64,000 nucleotides of DNA, from NCBI RefSeq assembly GCF_000746275.1, contig NZ_KN050829.1:175827-239826 (forward strand), read 5' to 3'. This DNA comes from Thermopetrobacter sp. TC1. Its GTDB lineage: Bacteria > Pseudomonadota > Alphaproteobacteria > Rhizobiales > Aestuariivirgaceae. Position numbers and translations under genes: made by a program. The notes below the pieces were generated by a model. The model was not told where the DNA came from and made no database searches. It worked only from the letters and a program-made list of their open reading frames with translations. Of the stretch, positions 34,904 through 45,183 are shown piece after piece (position 1 is the first letter of the stretch; each line of letters opens with the position of its first letter).

Positions 34904-35878
34904 ATGCTGCGATCCGCCATCATCGGAACGGGCGCCTATCTGCCCGAGAAAGTGCTGACCAATGACGATCTTGCCGAAATCGTCGACACGTCCGACGAAT
35001 GGATCCGCACCCGCACCGGCATCCGCCAGCGCCATATCGCGGCGGACGGGGAGCTGACCTCCGATCTTGCCGTGCATGCCGCCCGCAACGCCCTTGCCGA
35101 CGCCGGCCTCGGACCGGCCGATATCGACATGATCCTTGTGGCCACCACCACGCCCGATCGCACCTTTCCCGCCACGGCGGCGACGGTTCAGGAAAAGCTG
35201 GGCATCACCCATGGCGGCCCGGCCTTTGATGTGCAGGCCGTCTGCTCCGGCTTTCTCTATGGTCTGGCCACGGCCGATGCCTTCATTCGCTCCGGGCAGG
35301 TCCGCACCGTCCTGCTCATCGGGGCGGAAACCTTCTCGCGCATTCTCGACTGGCAGGATCGCGGCACATGCGTCCTGTTTGGCGACGGCGCCGGTGCTGT
35401 GATCATGCGCGCAGAGGAAGGGCGGGGCGATTTGTCCGACCGGGGCGTGCTTGCCACCCGTTTGCATGCCGATGGCCGCTATGCCGATCTGCTCTATGTG
35501 GACGGCGGCCCCTCCGCCGGGGAAAGCTGCGGCAAGGTGCGCATGAAGGGCAGGGAGGTGTTTCGCCATGCCGTGGTCAAGCTGGCGGAGGTAACGCGCG
35601 AAGTACTGGATGATGCGGGCGCAAGGCCGGAGGACATCGCGCTCATGGTGCCGCATCAGGCCAATATCCGCATTCTCGAGGCCACGGCGAAGAAACTGGG
35701 GCTGCCGCCAGAGAAGGTGCACGTCACCGTGGATCGGCACGGCAACACGTCCGCCGCATCCGTACCCCTGGCGCTGGATGATGCCCGCCGCAGCGGCAGG
35801 CTGCACCCCGGTGATCTTGTTTTGCTTGAAGCCATGGGCGGCGGCTTCACCTGGGGCGCAAGCCTGGTGCGCCTGTAA
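34904..35878 (+). CDS. fabH: 3-oxoacyl-ACP synthase III FabH
   Basis: Starts fatty acid synthesis by condensing acetyl-CoA with malonyl-ACP. The triad is visible: Cys in [14 protein letters not shown], His in [11 protein letters not shown] and Asn in [12 protein letters not shown]. The 324-residue product from the ATG at 34,904 starts [19 protein letters not shown] as expected; an in-frame TTG lies 11 codons earlier. In many alphaproteobacteria ihfA follows; here the next gene is the convergent pncC, so the usual cluster is broken. Confidence 0.96.
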   Translation: MLRSAIIGTGAYLPEKVLTNDDLAEIVDTSDEWIRTRTGIRQRHIAADGELTSDLAVHAARNALADAGLGPADIDMILVATTTPDRTFPATAATVQEKLGITHGGPAFDVQAVCSGFLYGLATADAFIRSGQVRTVLLIGAETFSRILDWQDRGTCVLFGDGAGAVIMRAEEGRGDLSDRGVLATRLHADGRYADLLYVDGGPSAGESCGKVRMKGREVFRHAVVKLAEVTREVLDDAGARPEDIALMVPHQANIRILEATAKKLGLPPEKVHVTVDRHGNTSAASVPLALDDARRSGRLHPGDLVLLEAMGGGFTWGASLVRL

Positions 35879-35997
35879 GCCGGACAGGCGTGACTCCACA
35901 ACACAAGCCCGATTCAGTGCGTCTTCTTCGTTACCCTTCTGATCAATGCAGTAACGCTTAGCGTCAGTGTCGTTGTCATGGGCTGTGCCGCGCAACT

Positions 35998-36519
35998 TCA
36001 GACGACAGTGGGCGGATAGTTCTCTTCCATCTGCTGGCGCAGCAGGTGCAGGGCGGTCATCATGGCGGCCTGGCGCACGCCCTGCCGGCCGAGGTTGCCG
36101 AAGGTTTCGCGCAAGGCGATGGTTTCGCCATCGCGGGCAGCGGAGGCGAAATGCACAAGCCCCACCGGCTTTTCCGGCGTGCCGCCGGTGGGCCCGGCAA
36201 TGCCGGTGATGGAGACGGTGATATCCGCCCTGGAATGGGCAAGCGCCCCTTCCGCCATGGCACGGGCCACCTGTTCGGAAACGGCGCCATGGGTTTCGAT
36301 CAGCTCCATGGGCACGCCCAGAAGCTCGTGCTTGGCCTGATTGGAGTAGGTGACGAAACCCCGATCGAAGACGGCGGAGGAGCCGGGCACGTCGGTCATC
36401 GCCGCCGCCAGCAGCCCGCCGGTGCAGCTTTCCGCCGTGGCGATCATCAGGCCCTTCTCCCGGGCCATGTCGAGCACATCCTTCACCAGAAGGATCGTTT
36501 CCCGATCGAACGTGTACAT
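35998..36519 (-). CDS. pncC: CinA C-terminal-type nicotinamide-nucleotide amidohydrolase PncC
   Basis: Deamidates nicotinamide mononucleotide in pyridine nucleotide salvage. The 173 residues form one CinA C-terminal domain: TAESCTGGLLAAAMTDVPGSS, VTYSNQAKHELLGVP, GAVSEQVARAMAEGA and the diagnostic ITGIAGPTGGTPEKPVGLV. AAGGAG stands about nine bases before the ATG. Its promoter region is the AT-rich stretch that begins the island at 36.52 kb. Convergent with fabH, 119 bases apart. Confidence 0.94.
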   Translation of the reverse strand: MYTFDRETILLVKDVLDMAREKGLMIATAESCTGGLLAAAMTDVPGSSAVFDRGFVTYSNQAKHELLGVPMELIETHGAVSEQVARAMAEGALAHSRADITVSITGIAGPTGGTPEKPVGLVHFASAARDGETIALRETFGNLGRQGVRQAAMMTALHLLRQQMEENYPPTVV

Positions 36520-36630
36520 GCAAACACTCCTTTAAGTTGGATTATTCACATATTGACTTATATATGCGTGTTGTGTTATATAAATAGCCGTACCGAGGCG
36601 GCCTCCATATACGAGGCGCCGAGGAAAATA

Positions 36631-36652
36631 GAAGGCCCCTGCGGGGGCCTTC
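36631..36652. terminator. Strong GC hairpin at the left side of the AT-rich island
   Basis: GAAGGCCCC-TGCG-GGGGCCTTC is a perfect 9-bp stem standing in AT-rich sequence 20 bases before the NYN gene. It lacks a clear T-run; it could insulate the NYN gene or regulate its start. Confidence 0.4.
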
Positions 36653-36672
36653 CTGCTATATGCTATTAAACA

Positions 36673-37498
36673 ATGCAGCTTGTTTCTAGATACGCTATTT
36701 TTGTGGATGCGGGCTATCTCTTTGCACAGGGCTCTGCTTCTCTCACTGGACAAAAACAGCCACGACATACACTTAGGCTGCGAATTCCGGAAGTTATCCA
36801 TAAATTGAAAGAATTTGGAGATAATCGATTTGAGGGAAAAGAACTTCTTCGCATCTACTGGTATGATGCCGCAAGCGGATCACCTTCACTTGAGCAAAAA
36901 CAACTGGCGCATGAAGATAACGTTAAATTGCGTCTTGGCTTTCTAAATGCACAACGGCAGCAAAAAAGGCGTTGATTCTTTAATTGTTACAGATCTTATT
37001 ACACTTGCACAGAACAAAGCTATTTCTGATGCCATTTTATTGAGTGGAGATGAAGATCTGCGTGTGGGCGTGCAGATGGCTCAGATTTATGGTGTTCGCG
37101 TGCATCTTTTGGGGATAGAATTTGATGGAACAGCGCAATCTTTTCTTTTGATGCAGGAAGCAGATACGTGCTCAATTTGGAATTCAAAAGATATTATACA
37201 GATATTAGAGTATTCTGTTGAAAATGAACAAGAAGATTACTTTATTCCTAAAGGCATCTCTAAAAATGAGGTATCTGAACTTCTAGATGATATTCTTAAT
37301 CATTATAGCATAGAAGAGATAAAAGTATTTCAAGAATATATGAAATATTCAAATATTATCCCGAGAGACTTGGATGGTCGCGTGTTATGCCAATTTCGTG
37401 ACAAATTAAAGGAAGGTAATCTTCTATCAGAAGAAGAGAAGATGTTTGTTCGCCTGCTTTTGCGAAAGAAATTGCGGGAAAAATGTCCTGGCACTTGA
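36673..37498 (+). pseudogene. NYN-domain (PIN-like) nuclease gene split by one apparent frameshift, in AT-rich DNA
   Basis: Two overlapping frames (36,673-36,975 and 36,947-37,498) together make a NYN/DUF88 protein of about 275 residues. The first gives RYAIFVDAGYLF and LLRIYWYDAA; the second KGVDSLIVTDLITLA, DAILLSGDEDLRVGVQMA and GVRVHLLGIE, the acidic ribonuclease core. They meet at an A6 run in GCAAAAAAGG near 36,961; removing one A gives QRQQKGVDSLI in a single frame. It may be a pseudogene, a sequencing error or a slippage-controlled gene. The C-terminal 100 residues are unrecognised and mostly helical. Base composition differs sharply from all neighbours, so recent transfer is likely. 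Confidence 0.7.
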
Positions 37499-37529
37499 CC
37501 ATTAAAGTCGCTTGCGGCATACACGCACC

Positions 37530-37606
37530 CATGCGAACCCTTATGTGTCAGATTTGCGGGATCATCATCATTACCGGCTAGCATACGGCTGGCCCGGGTT
37601 CGCATG
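37530..37606. repeat. 11-bp inverted repeat around a 55-base loop before cysS
   Basis: CATGCGAACCC (37,530-37,540) and GGGTTCGCATG (37,596-37,606) pair perfectly and are followed by TCTTTTT on the plus strand. It may be a long-loop terminator for the NYN gene, a leader structure of cysS, or a scar at the island boundary. Confidence 0.45.
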
Positions 37607-37667
37607 TCTTTTTCCCCTCCACAAGACGTTCAGGCGGCCCCGGGCCTGAAAGCCCGGAGGATCAGGC

Positions 37668-39020
37668 ATGGCTGAGCAGCCAGAACTTGTCGTTCACAAT
37701 TCGCTCACGCGGCAAAAGGAGCGCTTTGAGCCGCTTAATCCGGCCCTTGTGCGCATGTATGTCTGCGGGCCCACGGTCTATGATTATGCCCACATCGGCA
37801 ATGCCCGGCCCATCATCGTCTTTGATGTGCTCTTTCGCCTGCTGCGCCATCTCTATGGGCCTGAGCATGTGAAATACGTACGCAACATCACGGATGTGGA
37901 CGACAAGATCAACGCCCGTGCGGCAGAGGATGGCGTGCCCATCTCCGAGATCACCGCGCGCACCATCCGCCAGTTTCACGAGGACATTTCGGCACTCAAT
38001 GTGCTGCCGCCCTCCGTTGAGCCACGCGCAACGGAGCACATCGCCGCCATGCAGGAGATGATCGAGAAGCTCATCGAGAAGGGCTGCGCCTACGTGGCGG
38101 AAGGGCATGTGCTCTATGACGTCACCGCCGATCCGGACTACGGGATTCTTTCAAAGCGCACGCTGGATGAGATGATCGCCGGTGCGCGGGTGGAGGTGGC
38201 GCCCTACAAGAAGAACCCCATGGATTTCGTGCTGTGGAAGCCCTCGAAGGAGGGCGAGCCGGCATGGGATTCCCCCTGGGGGCCGGGCCGCCCCGGCTGG
38301 CACATCGAGTGCTCCGCCATGAGCTGGAAGCACTTGGGCGAGACCTTCGACATCCATGGCGGCGGCATTGATCTGCAGTTTCCGCATCACGAAAACGAGA
38401 TCGCCCAGAGCACCTGCGCCCATGGTCAGCCCTTCATGGCCAAGTACTGGATGCACAACGGCTTTTTGCAGGTGGAAGGCGAGAAGATGTCCAAGTCCCT
38501 GGGCAACTTCATCACCATCCACGAACTGCTTGAGGAGTGGCCCGGCGAGGTGCTCAGGCTGAACATGCTGCGCACGCACTATCGTGCGCCCATCGACTGG
38601 ACGCGAAAGGGGCTAGAGGAAAGCCGCAAGGTTCTCGACCGGCTCTACCGCGCCGTGGGAGAGGCCGGGCCGGCGGAAAAGCCCGATACGGGCGTGCTCG
38701 CCGCGCTTTGCGATGATCTCAACACGCCCAGGGCCATTGCCGAACTGCACCGGCTGGCCAAGGAGGGCAGGGCGGCGGAATTGAAGGCCTCGGCCAATCT
38801 GCTGGGTCTGCTGCCGATGACCGCGGATGAATGGTTTGCCGCCACCGCACCGAAGGTGGAGATTGATGAGGCGGAAATCGAACGCCTCATTGCCGAACGC
38901 GCAGAAGCCCGCAAGCGCAAGGACTTCGCCACCGCCGATCGCATCCGCGATGAACTGGCCGCCAAGGGCATCGTGCTGAAGGATTCGCCGCAAGGCACCA
39001 CATGGGAGGTGAAACGCTGA
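37668..39020 (+). CDS. cysS: Cysteinyl-tRNA synthetase
   Basis: Charges tRNA-Cys. 450 residues, normal length. The HIGH motif is in [16 protein letters not shown], whose first Cys is a zinc ligand; further zinc ligands are in [13 protein letters not shown] and [11 protein letters not shown]. The KMSKS loop is [11 protein letters not shown]. The C-terminal DALR-type helices end in [34 protein letters not shown] ribosome site precedes the ATG. Confidence 0.98.
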   Translation: MAEQPELVVHNSLTRQKERFEPLNPALVRMYVCGPTVYDYAHIGNARPIIVFDVLFRLLRHLYGPEHVKYVRNITDVDDKINARAAEDGVPISEITARTIRQFHEDISALNVLPPSVEPRATEHIAAMQEMIEKLIEKGCAYVAEGHVLYDVTADPDYGILSKRTLDEMIAGARVEVAPYKKNPMDFVLWKPSKEGEPAWDSPWGPGRPGWHIECSAMSWKHLGETFDIHGGGIDLQFPHHENEIAQSTCAHGQPFMAKYWMHNGFLQVEGEKMSKSLGNFITIHELLEEWPGEVLRLNMLRTHYRAPIDWTRKGLEESRKVLDRLYRAVGEAGPAEKPDTGVLAALCDDLNTPRAIAELHRLAKEGRAAELKASANLLGLLPMTADEWFAATAPKVEIDEAEIERLIAERAEARKRKDFATADRIRDELAAKGIVLKDSPQGTTWEVKR

Positions 39021-39160
39021 AAAGTTCTCGCCAACTTTGGGGGTACAAGCCCGTGGTTTCATGCGTAGGGAACACAAGCCCCCCGGCTTTCGGCGGAAGG
39101 ATGAATGGAAGGGCTGAAATGGCGAGAAACGAAAACGGATGACAATGCAGGAGACCTGCC

Positions 39161-39334
39161 ATGACGCAGATTTCGCCACCGGAAATGCCGGATCCCGCGC
39201 CTGAACGTCCGGGCGAGGGGTCAGCGCCGCAGGCGGGCATGCCGAAATGGCTCATCTATGGCTTCGCCATCAAGATCGCCATCGTCGTCGCCGTCGTTCT
39301 CGGCGTGATGTACGCAGCGGGGATCTTCGGCTAG
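39161..39334 (+). CDS. Small single-helix membrane protein (57 aa)
   Basis: A short frame of 57 residues: a Pro/Glu-rich N-terminus (MTQISPPEMPDPAPERPGEG) then one strong membrane helix (WLIYGFAIKIAIVVAVVLGV) and a short MYAAGIFG tail. AGGAGA lies eight bases before the ATG, and codon use resembles neighbours, so it is probably real. It sits between cysS and cimA, same strand, 98 bases before cimA. Function unknown; similar tiny tail-anchored proteins are often missed. Confidence 0.6.
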   Translation: MTQISPPEMPDPAPERPGEGSAPQAGMPKWLIYGFAIKIAIVVAVVLGVMYAAGIFG

Positions 39335-39432
39335 GCCGGACGCGCGCTTGTGACGCAAGCTGAAAACGGGAAGACCCTTAAACCTGGCCGACACGCAAAG
39401 ACCGGGATCAACAGCCGGAGGGCAGGAGAATC

Positions 39433-41049
39433 ATGAAACAGCGCCTCTATCTCTACGACACCACGCTCAGGGACGGCTCGCAGACGCCGGGCATCGACTT
39501 TTCCGTGGAGGAGAAGAAGACCATCGCCCGCATGCTGGACGATCTCGGCATCGATTACATCGAGGGCGGCTATCCGGGCGCCAATCCCACGGATACCGAA
39601 CTGTTTTCCAGCGAGCACGGCTTTCGCTCCCGGTTCGTGGCCTTTGGCATGACGCGCCGCCCCGGCCGCTCCGCCGACAATGATCCCGGCCTGCAGGCGC
39701 TGTTGCAGGCCAAGGCCGATGCCATCACCTTCGTTGCCAAGGGCTGGGACTATCACGTCAAGCTGGCGCTGGGCTGCGAGCTGGAGGAGAATATCCGCGC
39801 CATTCAGGAATCGGTTGATGCCGCGCGGGCCAAGGGCTTTGAGGCCATTGTCGACGTGGAACATTTCTTCGACGGTTACAAGGCCAATCCCAATTATGCC
39901 ATGGCCTGCGTTCATGCCGCCTATGACGCCGGCGCCCGCTGGGTGGTGCTGTGTGACACCAATGGCGGCACCATGCCGGAGGAGGTGGAGCGCATCGTCT
40001 TTTCCGTCACCAACATCGTGCCCGGCGAGAACCTCGGCATTCACTGCCATGATGATGCCGGGCTTGCCGTGGCCAATTCCCTGGCGGCGGTGCGCGCCGG
40101 CGCGCGCATGATCCAGGGCACGCTCAACGGCATCGGCGAGCGCTGCGGCAATGCCAATCTCATCACCCTCATTCCCACGCTGGCGCTGAAGGATATCTAT
40201 GCCTCCCGCTTCGAGCTGGGCCTGCACGAGGGGGCGCTGGAACGGCTCACCCAGGTCTCCCGTGCCTTCAACGAGATCCTCAACCGCCCGCCGGAGGTGC
40301 AGGCGCCCTATGTTGGCGAGACTGCTTTTGCCACCAAGGCGGGCATTCATGCCTCCGCCATCCTGAAAAGCCCGGATACCTACGAGCACGTGCCGCCGGA
40401 GAAGGTGGGCAACACCCGCCGCGTGCTCGTTTCCGATCAGGCGGGCAAGTCCAACCTCGTGGCGCAGCTGAAGCGCTTTGGCCTGGACATCGACAAGGAC
40501 GATCCGCGCCTTGCCTCGCTGCTGGCCGAAATCAAGGATCGGGAGAAGCAGGGCTATGCCTATGACGGCGCGGAGGCCTCGCTGGAGCTTCTCGCCCGCC
40601 GCCGACTGGGCAAGGTGCCGGATTATTTCGATGTGGAGAGTTACAAGGTCATCGTCGAGCGCCGTTACAACGCCCGCGGTGAACTCGTCACCCTGGCCGA
40701 GGCCATCGTCAAGGTGAACATCACCGGTAAGCGCTACATGTCCGTGGCCGAGGGCAACGGCCCCGTCAATGCGCTTGATGCCGCCCTGCGCAAGGATCTC
40801 GGCCCCTATTCCGAGGTCATCCGCGATCTTGAGCTGGTGGACTACAAGGTGCGCATCGTCAACACCGGCACCGATGCCACCACCCGCGTGCTCATCGAAT
40901 GGAAGAGCGACGGCCGCGGGCGCTTCTTCACCGTCGGCGTTTCGCCCAACATCATCGATGCCTCCTTCGAGGCCATGCTGGACGCCATCGTCTATCACCT
41001 GATGACCGCAGGCGTAAAACAAGAGCAGAAGCGCGCCGCCGCGGAATGA
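39433..41049 (+). CDS. cimA: (R)-citramalate synthase CimA
   Basis: Condenses pyruvate and acetyl-CoA to citramalate, giving a threonine-independent path to 2-oxobutyrate for isoleucine. The 538-residue length and opening [22 protein letters not shown], with [14 protein letters not shown], separate it from 2-isopropylmalate synthase. Metal ligands are in [29 protein letters not shown] and [11 protein letters not shown] follow. A C-terminal LeuA-type regulatory domain (about 400-530) suggests feedback control. GGAGAATC precedes the ATG. A hairpin terminator follows at 41,106. Confidence 0.93.
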   Translation: MKQRLYLYDTTLRDGSQTPGIDFSVEEKKTIARMLDDLGIDYIEGGYPGANPTDTELFSSEHGFRSRFVAFGMTRRPGRSADNDPGLQALLQAKADAITFVAKGWDYHVKLALGCELEENIRAIQESVDAARAKGFEAIVDVEHFFDGYKANPNYAMACVHAAYDAGARWVVLCDTNGGTMPEEVERIVFSVTNIVPGENLGIHCHDDAGLAVANSLAAVRAGARMIQGTLNGIGERCGNANLITLIPTLALKDIYASRFELGLHEGALERLTQVSRAFNEILNRPPEVQAPYVGETAFATKAGIHASAILKSPDTYEHVPPEKVGNTRRVLVSDQAGKSNLVAQLKRFGLDIDKDDPRLASLLAEIKDREKQGYAYDGAEASLELLARRRLGKVPDYFDVESYKVIVERRYNARGELVTLAEAIVKVNITGKRYMSVAEGNGPVNALDAALRKDLGPYSEVIRDLELVDYKVRIVNTGTDATTRVLIEWKSDGRGRFFTVGVSPNIIDASFEAMLDAIVYHLMTAGVKQEQKRAAAE

Positions 41050-41105
41050 CCCGGCGCAACCTTGCGCGGCAGGCGGTGTCCGGCATACAGCCATGCATTT
41101 CAATG

Positions 41106-41132
41106 CCGGAAGAGGTTTTGGACCTCTTCCGG
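41106..41132 (+). terminator. Probable terminator of cimA
   Basis: CCGGAAGAGG and CCTCTTCCGG form a perfect 10-bp stem with a 7-base loop, 57 bases past the cimA stop. There is no T-run directly after, so strength is uncertain. Confidence 0.5.
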
Positions 41133-41231
41133 TACTGTTCGGCAGGGGGGACCTACAGCAATCACACAAATGATTGCTGTTTAAAAAGCCAATAATTTCA
41201 TATGTTTGCGAATTATGTCATGCAGTCATGC

Positions 41232-41408
41232 CAAACCACAGGACACAACATAAGGCCACCATCTTCCTCGTCACCCCGGCGAAAGCATAAAGCTACCATC
41301 TTCCTCGTCACCCCGGCGGAAGCCGGGGTCTCGGGCCGCAAACTCATGCGTTTGTGGCCTTAGATACCGGCTTTCGCCGGTATGACACTGTGTGTGTCGT
41401 GTAGTATG
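41232..41408. mobile_element. Degraded copy of the 9-bp-duplication repeat family, with internal duplication
   Basis: The right end GTGTCGTGTAGTATG (41,394-41,408) and a weaker left end CAAACCACAGGACAC (41,232-41,246) bound the same hairpin core seen at 60.2 kb. A segment of about 28 bp beginning ACCATCTTCCTCGTCACCCC is repeated, making it longer than the 135-bp form. No matching 9-bp flanks were found, so it has been rearranged or cut. Confidence 0.6.
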
Positions 41409-41440
41409 GCCTGCCGGAAAGCACCATCGACCGCCAAAAA

Positions 41441-41610
41441 CGCCTCATTCCTGGCCCTAGATTGCCGGGATCCCGGTTCAGGCCCGGGACAGGCTTGGCC
41501 CGGCAATGACATTTTATTATTGTTTATCAATGAGTTAAGAAACTAACGCCAAGTGTATGGAAAGTTTTTTTCCTCGGTCAGTTTGACGGCAACATCATGC
41601 TTCCTGAATT
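41441..41610. repeat. Second dispersed repeat, inverted relative to the copy at 3.4-3.9 kb
   Basis: Read on the minus strand, about 41,610-41,441 matches the plus strand at 3,449-3,535 and then 3,809-3,878 (shared blocks include GCATGATGTTGCCGTCAAA, GACCGAGGAAAAAA and CCGGGATCCCGGCAAT). Here the two parts are contiguous; at 3.4 kb they are split by about 270 bp of GC palindromes. No coding frame. Together with the element at 41,232 this fills most of the 650-bp gap between cimA and rarD. Confidence 0.7.
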
Positions 41611-41702
41611 TTCTCGGACCCCCGTTTCTTTGTCCTATTTGCCAATAGCGCAACGGCCCTTACATTTCCCCGAACTTCAGTGAACATAAGCGAGAAACAT
41701 CC

Positions 41703-42647
41703 ATGGCGGCGGAAAGCGGATCGGACAGTGCGGGCGGAGAAAGTGCGGAGGGCTTGCAGAACCGGGCCTCTCTTGCCGGCATTCTCCATGCGCTGGCCGC
41801 CTATGGGCTGTGGGGCGGCAATCCGCTCTTTTTCAAGCTGCTGGCCGGCGTCAACGCTTTTGAGGTGACCGCGCACAGGGCCCTGTGGTCCCTGCCGGTA
41901 ACAGCGCTGCTATTGCTCCTTATCGGGCGCCTGCGCCAGGGGCTGGCGCTGCTTTCCAGCTGGCGCATGGCGCGGGTGATGGTCCTCTCCGCGCTGTTCA
42001 TCGGCACAAACTGGGGCTTCTTCGTCTGGGCCGTGGCCAGCGGCCGCACGCTTGAGGCTTCTCTGGGCTATTACATCAATCCGCTCATGAACATGGCGGT
42101 GGGCTATATCTTTCTCGGCGAGCGCTTTTCGCCGCGGCAATGGCTGGCCATCGGCCTTGCGCTTAGCGCCGTTGTCTGGCTGACGGTCTCCGCCGGCGTC
42201 TTTCCCTGGCTGGCCCTGCTGCTTGCCATGTCCTTCACAGCCTATGGCTACCTGCGCAAGACCATGCCCGCCGGGCCACTGGACGGATTGTTCGTGGAAA
42301 GCCTCGTGCTCTCCCTGCTGGCCGTGCCCGTGCTTCTGCTCTTGTCGGGGCAGGGCGTGCCGCTTGCCTTCGGCAAGGACGGAACGCTCAGCCTCATTCT
42401 TGCCGCCTGTGGCCCGGTAACGGTGGCGCCGCTTCTGTTCTTCGCCGCCGCGGCCCGCCGCATACGCCTCTCCACCCTGGGCGTGATGCAGTATCTCGCC
42501 CCGACCTTGATGTTCCTCACCGCCGTCTTCGTTTTCGGCGATCCCTTCGATCGCGATCACGCCATTGCCTTCGTGCTCATCTGGCTGGCGGTTGCGCTCT
42601 ACAGCCTGGATGCGCTGCGTGCGGGCAGGCAGGACGGACGCACCTGA
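41703..42647 (+). CDS. rarD: RarD-like EamA-family transporter
   Basis: A 314-residue inner-membrane permease with about ten membrane helices. It matches RarD: LAAYGLWGGNPLFFKLLAGVNAFEVTAHRALWS at the start, LFIGTNWGFFVWAVASGRTLEASLGYYINPLMNM, and GVMQYLAPTLMFL near the end. Its substrate is not known (drug/metabolite superfamily). A 20-residue Ser/Gly/Glu-rich N-terminus comes before the first helix. Preceded by a repeat cluster, followed by convergent tyrS. Confidence 0.92.
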   Translation: MAAESGSDSAGGESAEGLQNRASLAGILHALAAYGLWGGNPLFFKLLAGVNAFEVTAHRALWSLPVTALLLLLIGRLRQGLALLSSWRMARVMVLSALFIGTNWGFFVWAVASGRTLEASLGYYINPLMNMAVGYIFLGERFSPRQWLAIGLALSAVVWLTVSAGVFPWLALLLAMSFTAYGYLRKTMPAGPLDGLFVESLVLSLLAVPVLLLLSGQGVPLAFGKDGTLSLILAACGPVTVAPLLFFAAAARRIRLSTLGVMQYLAPTLMFLTAVFVFGDPFDRDHAIAFVLIWLAVALYSLDALRAGRQDGRT

Positions 42648-42715
42648 CGGCATGCGGCGCAAACACCATTCCGCCGGATCAGAGGCTTGGCGGAAAAAGC
42701 CGTCAGGGCAGGGGT

Positions 42716-43969
42716 TTACACGGGCTTGAGCAACACGTGGCGCTTCTTGCCGAAGGAAAGCTTGATGACGCCTTCGTCGTTGATGTGCTCCTCGGTGAGG
42801 ATGAGGCGCTCATCGGAGATTTTCTCATCATTGACACGCACCGCCCCGCCCTTGACTGCGCGGCGGGCCTCGCCATTGCTCTTGGCCAGTCCGGCCAGCA
42901 CCATCGCCCGCAACAGTCCCAGCCCCTCCTTCAGGCTCTCGCGCGGAATTTCCACCGTAGGCAGGCCTTCCGCCAGCGCGCCTTCCTCAAAGGTGCGCCG
43001 CGCCGTCTCCGCCGCTTCCTCCGCGGCGGCCCGCCCGTGCAGCATGGCGGTGGCCTCCGTGGCCAGGATCTTCTTTGCCTCGTTGATCTCCGCGCCCTGC
43101 AAGGCCTCCAGCCGCCGGATCTCATCGAGCGGCAGCGTGGTGAACAGGCGCAAGAAGCGGCCAACGTCGGCATCCTCCACATTGCGCCAGTACTGCCAGT
43201 ATTCGTAAGGCGAGAGCATGTTCGCATCCAGCCACACCGCTCCGGCCGCGGTCTTGCCCATCTTGGCGCCGGAAGCGGTGGTCAAAAGCGGCGAGGTCAG
43301 CGCGAAGGCCTGTCCGCCTTCCACGCGGCGGATGAGCTCAATGCCGTTGACGATGTTGCCCCACTGATCCGAACCACCCATCTGCAGGATGCAGCCCTCG
43401 CGGCGATAGAGCTCCAGAAAGTCATAGGCCTGCAGGATCATGTAGTTGAATTCGAGGAAGGTGAGCGGCTGCTCGCGCTCCAGCCGGCGCTTGACGGATT
43501 CGAAGGTGAGCATGCGGTTGATGGTGAAATGCCGGCCGTAATCGCGCAGGAAGGCGATGTAGTTGAGATTGTCCAGCCACTCGGCGTTGTTGAGCATGAT
43601 GGCATCGGTCGGCCCCTCGCCGAACTTCAGGAACCTGGAGAAGACCTTCTTGATGCCTTCCAGATTGCGCGCGATCTGTTCCTCGCTGAGCAGCTTGCGC
43701 GATTCGTCCTTGCCGGAAGGATCGCCCACCTTGGTGGTGCCGCCGCCCATGAGGGTGATGGGGCGGTGTCCCGTCTGCTGCAGCCAGTAGAGCATCATGA
43801 TGGGCAGGAGCGATCCGGCATGCAGCGAGGGCGCGGTGGCATCAAAGCCGATATAGGCGGTGATGCGCTCACGCGCCGCAATCTCGTCCAGCTGCTCCGG
43901 CTCGGAGACCTGATGGATGAACCCGCGTTCGTCCAGAACCTGTAGGAAATCGGATTTGAACCTGCCCAT
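42716..43969 (-). CDS. tyrS: Tyrosyl-tRNA synthetase
   Basis: Charges tRNA-Tyr. 417 residues from the ATG at 43,969; the frame continues upstream into the divergent promoter without conserved sequence. The HIGH-like motif is [15 protein letters not shown], the KMSKS-like loop [13 protein letters not shown], and [15 protein letters not shown] is present. The C-terminal S4 domain (about 345-417) includes [17 protein letters not shown]. Divergent from anmK with 98 bases between, a common arrangement in alphaproteobacteria. Confidence 0.97.
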   Translation of the reverse strand: MGRFKSDFLQVLDERGFIHQVSEPEQLDEIAARERITAYIGFDATAPSLHAGSLLPIMMLYWLQQTGHRPITLMGGGTTKVGDPSGKDESRKLLSEEQIARNLEGIKKVFSRFLKFGEGPTDAIMLNNAEWLDNLNYIAFLRDYGRHFTINRMLTFESVKRRLEREQPLTFLEFNYMILQAYDFLELYRREGCILQMGGSDQWGNIVNGIELIRRVEGGQAFALTSPLLTTASGAKMGKTAAGAVWLDANMLSPYEYWQYWRNVEDADVGRFLRLFTTLPLDEIRRLEALQGAEINEAKKILATEATAMLHGRAAAEEAAETARRTFEEGALAEGLPTVEIPRESLKEGLGLLRAMVLAGLAKSNGEARRAVKGGAVRVNDEKISDERLILTEEHINDEGVIKLSFGKKRHVLLKPV

Positions 43970-44067
43970 GACGGCCCCTGACCATGCTATGGTGACGTAC
44001 CGGTGCGATTCGCGGCGCACGTTTGCGGCGCCGCAGGCGAGAGCGTGATTAGCATTCCTGAAGGGGC

Positions 44068-45183
44068 ATGGCAAAGGACAACTTCAAGGCCCTCGGCCTG
44101 ATGAGCGGCACGTCCATGGACGGCATCGACGTCGCCTGGCTGGAAACCGACGGAGACGTACTGGTCTCGCCCGGCCCGTCCCTGCATGTGCCCTATGACG
44201 AGGCCATGCGCACGCTCCTGCACGAGGCCTGTTATGCCGCGCGCGCCCTTGAAGAGACAGGCGTGCGCACCGCCCGCCCCGGCGTGCTGCATCAGGCGGA
44301 ACAGGCCATCACCCGCGCCCATGCCGAGGCCGTGCGGCAGTTCATGGATTCCTTCGGTCTGATCCCGGATGTGATCGGCTTTCATGGCCAGACGGTTCTG
44401 CACCGGCCCGAGCTGAGGCTTACCGTGCAGCTGGGGGACGGGAACATGCTGGCCGAAGCCCTTTCCCTGCCTGTGGTCTGGGACATGCGCGCGGCCGATG
44501 TCGAGGCGGGCGGGCAGGGAGCGCCGCTTGCGCCGGTCTATCATCGCGCGCTCGCCTTAAAGCACCCGCTTCCGGCCGCTTTCGTCAACATCGGTGGGGT
44601 GGCCAACATCACCCTCATTGGCGATGATGACCGCTTGATCGCTTTCGACTGCGGCCCCGGCAATGCGCTGGTCGATGACTGGATGCGCCGTCACGGCAGG
44701 GGCGCCTATGACGAAGACGGGCGCACCGCCGCATCGGGCATTGTTCATGACGAGCGCCTGCATGTCTGGCTGGCGCATCCCTTTCTGCACCGGCCGCCGC
44801 CGAAGTCCCTGGACCGCAATGATTTCGACATCGGCCCTGCCGAAGGCCTCTCCCTTGAGGATGGGGCCGCCACCCTGACCATGCTCACCGTGCGCTGTAT
44901 TGCCGAGGCGGCAGGCTGGCTGCCGGCAAAGCCGCGCACCCTGTATGTCTGTGGCGGCGGACGCCGCAATCGCACGCTCATGACCTGGCTGGCGGAAACG
45001 CTGGATATGCCCGTGGTGCCGGTTGAGGTTCTGGGCGTGGATGGCGACATGATCGAGGCCCAGTGCTGGGCCTATCTGGCGGTGCGGTCCCTGAAAAAAC
45101 TGCCGATAACGTTCCCTGAGACCACCGGAGCGCCCATGCCATTGACCGGCGGGCGGCTGAGCATGCCGAAAGAGGCGCCATGA
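44068..45183 (+). CDS. anmK: Anhydro-N-acetylmuramic acid kinase AnmK
   Basis: Phosphorylates 1,6-anhydro-MurNAc with ring opening during cell-wall recycling. The 371 residues begin [19 protein letters not shown], the family signature, with [38 protein letters not shown] and [13 protein letters not shown] in order. The C-terminal NoN segment [11 protein letters not shown] is present. The stop overlaps the potassium channel gene by four bases (ATGA). Confidence 0.97.
   Translation: MAKDNFKALGLMSGTSMDGIDVAWLETDGDVLVSPGPSLHVPYDEAMRTLLHEACYAARALEETGVRTARPGVLHQAEQAITRAHAEAVRQFMDSFGLIPDVIGFHGQTVLHRPELRLTVQLGDGNMLAEALSLPVVWDMRAADVEAGGQGAPLAPVYHRALALKHPLPAAFVNIGGVANITLIGDDDRLIAFDCGPGNALVDDWMRRHGRGAYDEDGRTAASGIVHDERLHVWLAHPFLHRPPPKSLDRNDFDIGPAEGLSLEDGAATLTMLTVRCIAEAAGWLPAKPRTLYVCGGGRRNRTLMTWLAETLDMPVVPVEVLGVDGDMIEAQCWAYLAVRSLKKLPITFPETTGAPMPLTGGRLSMPKEAP

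Noticed and set aside
34850..36523. 557-codon minus frame covering fabH and pncC
   Set aside because: Antisense to fabH and out of frame with pncC; both real genes have diagnostic motifs.
37530..37606. tRNA gene suggested by GGGTTCGCATG
   Set aside because: No acceptor, D or anticodon stems can be formed around the T-arm-like sequence on either strand.
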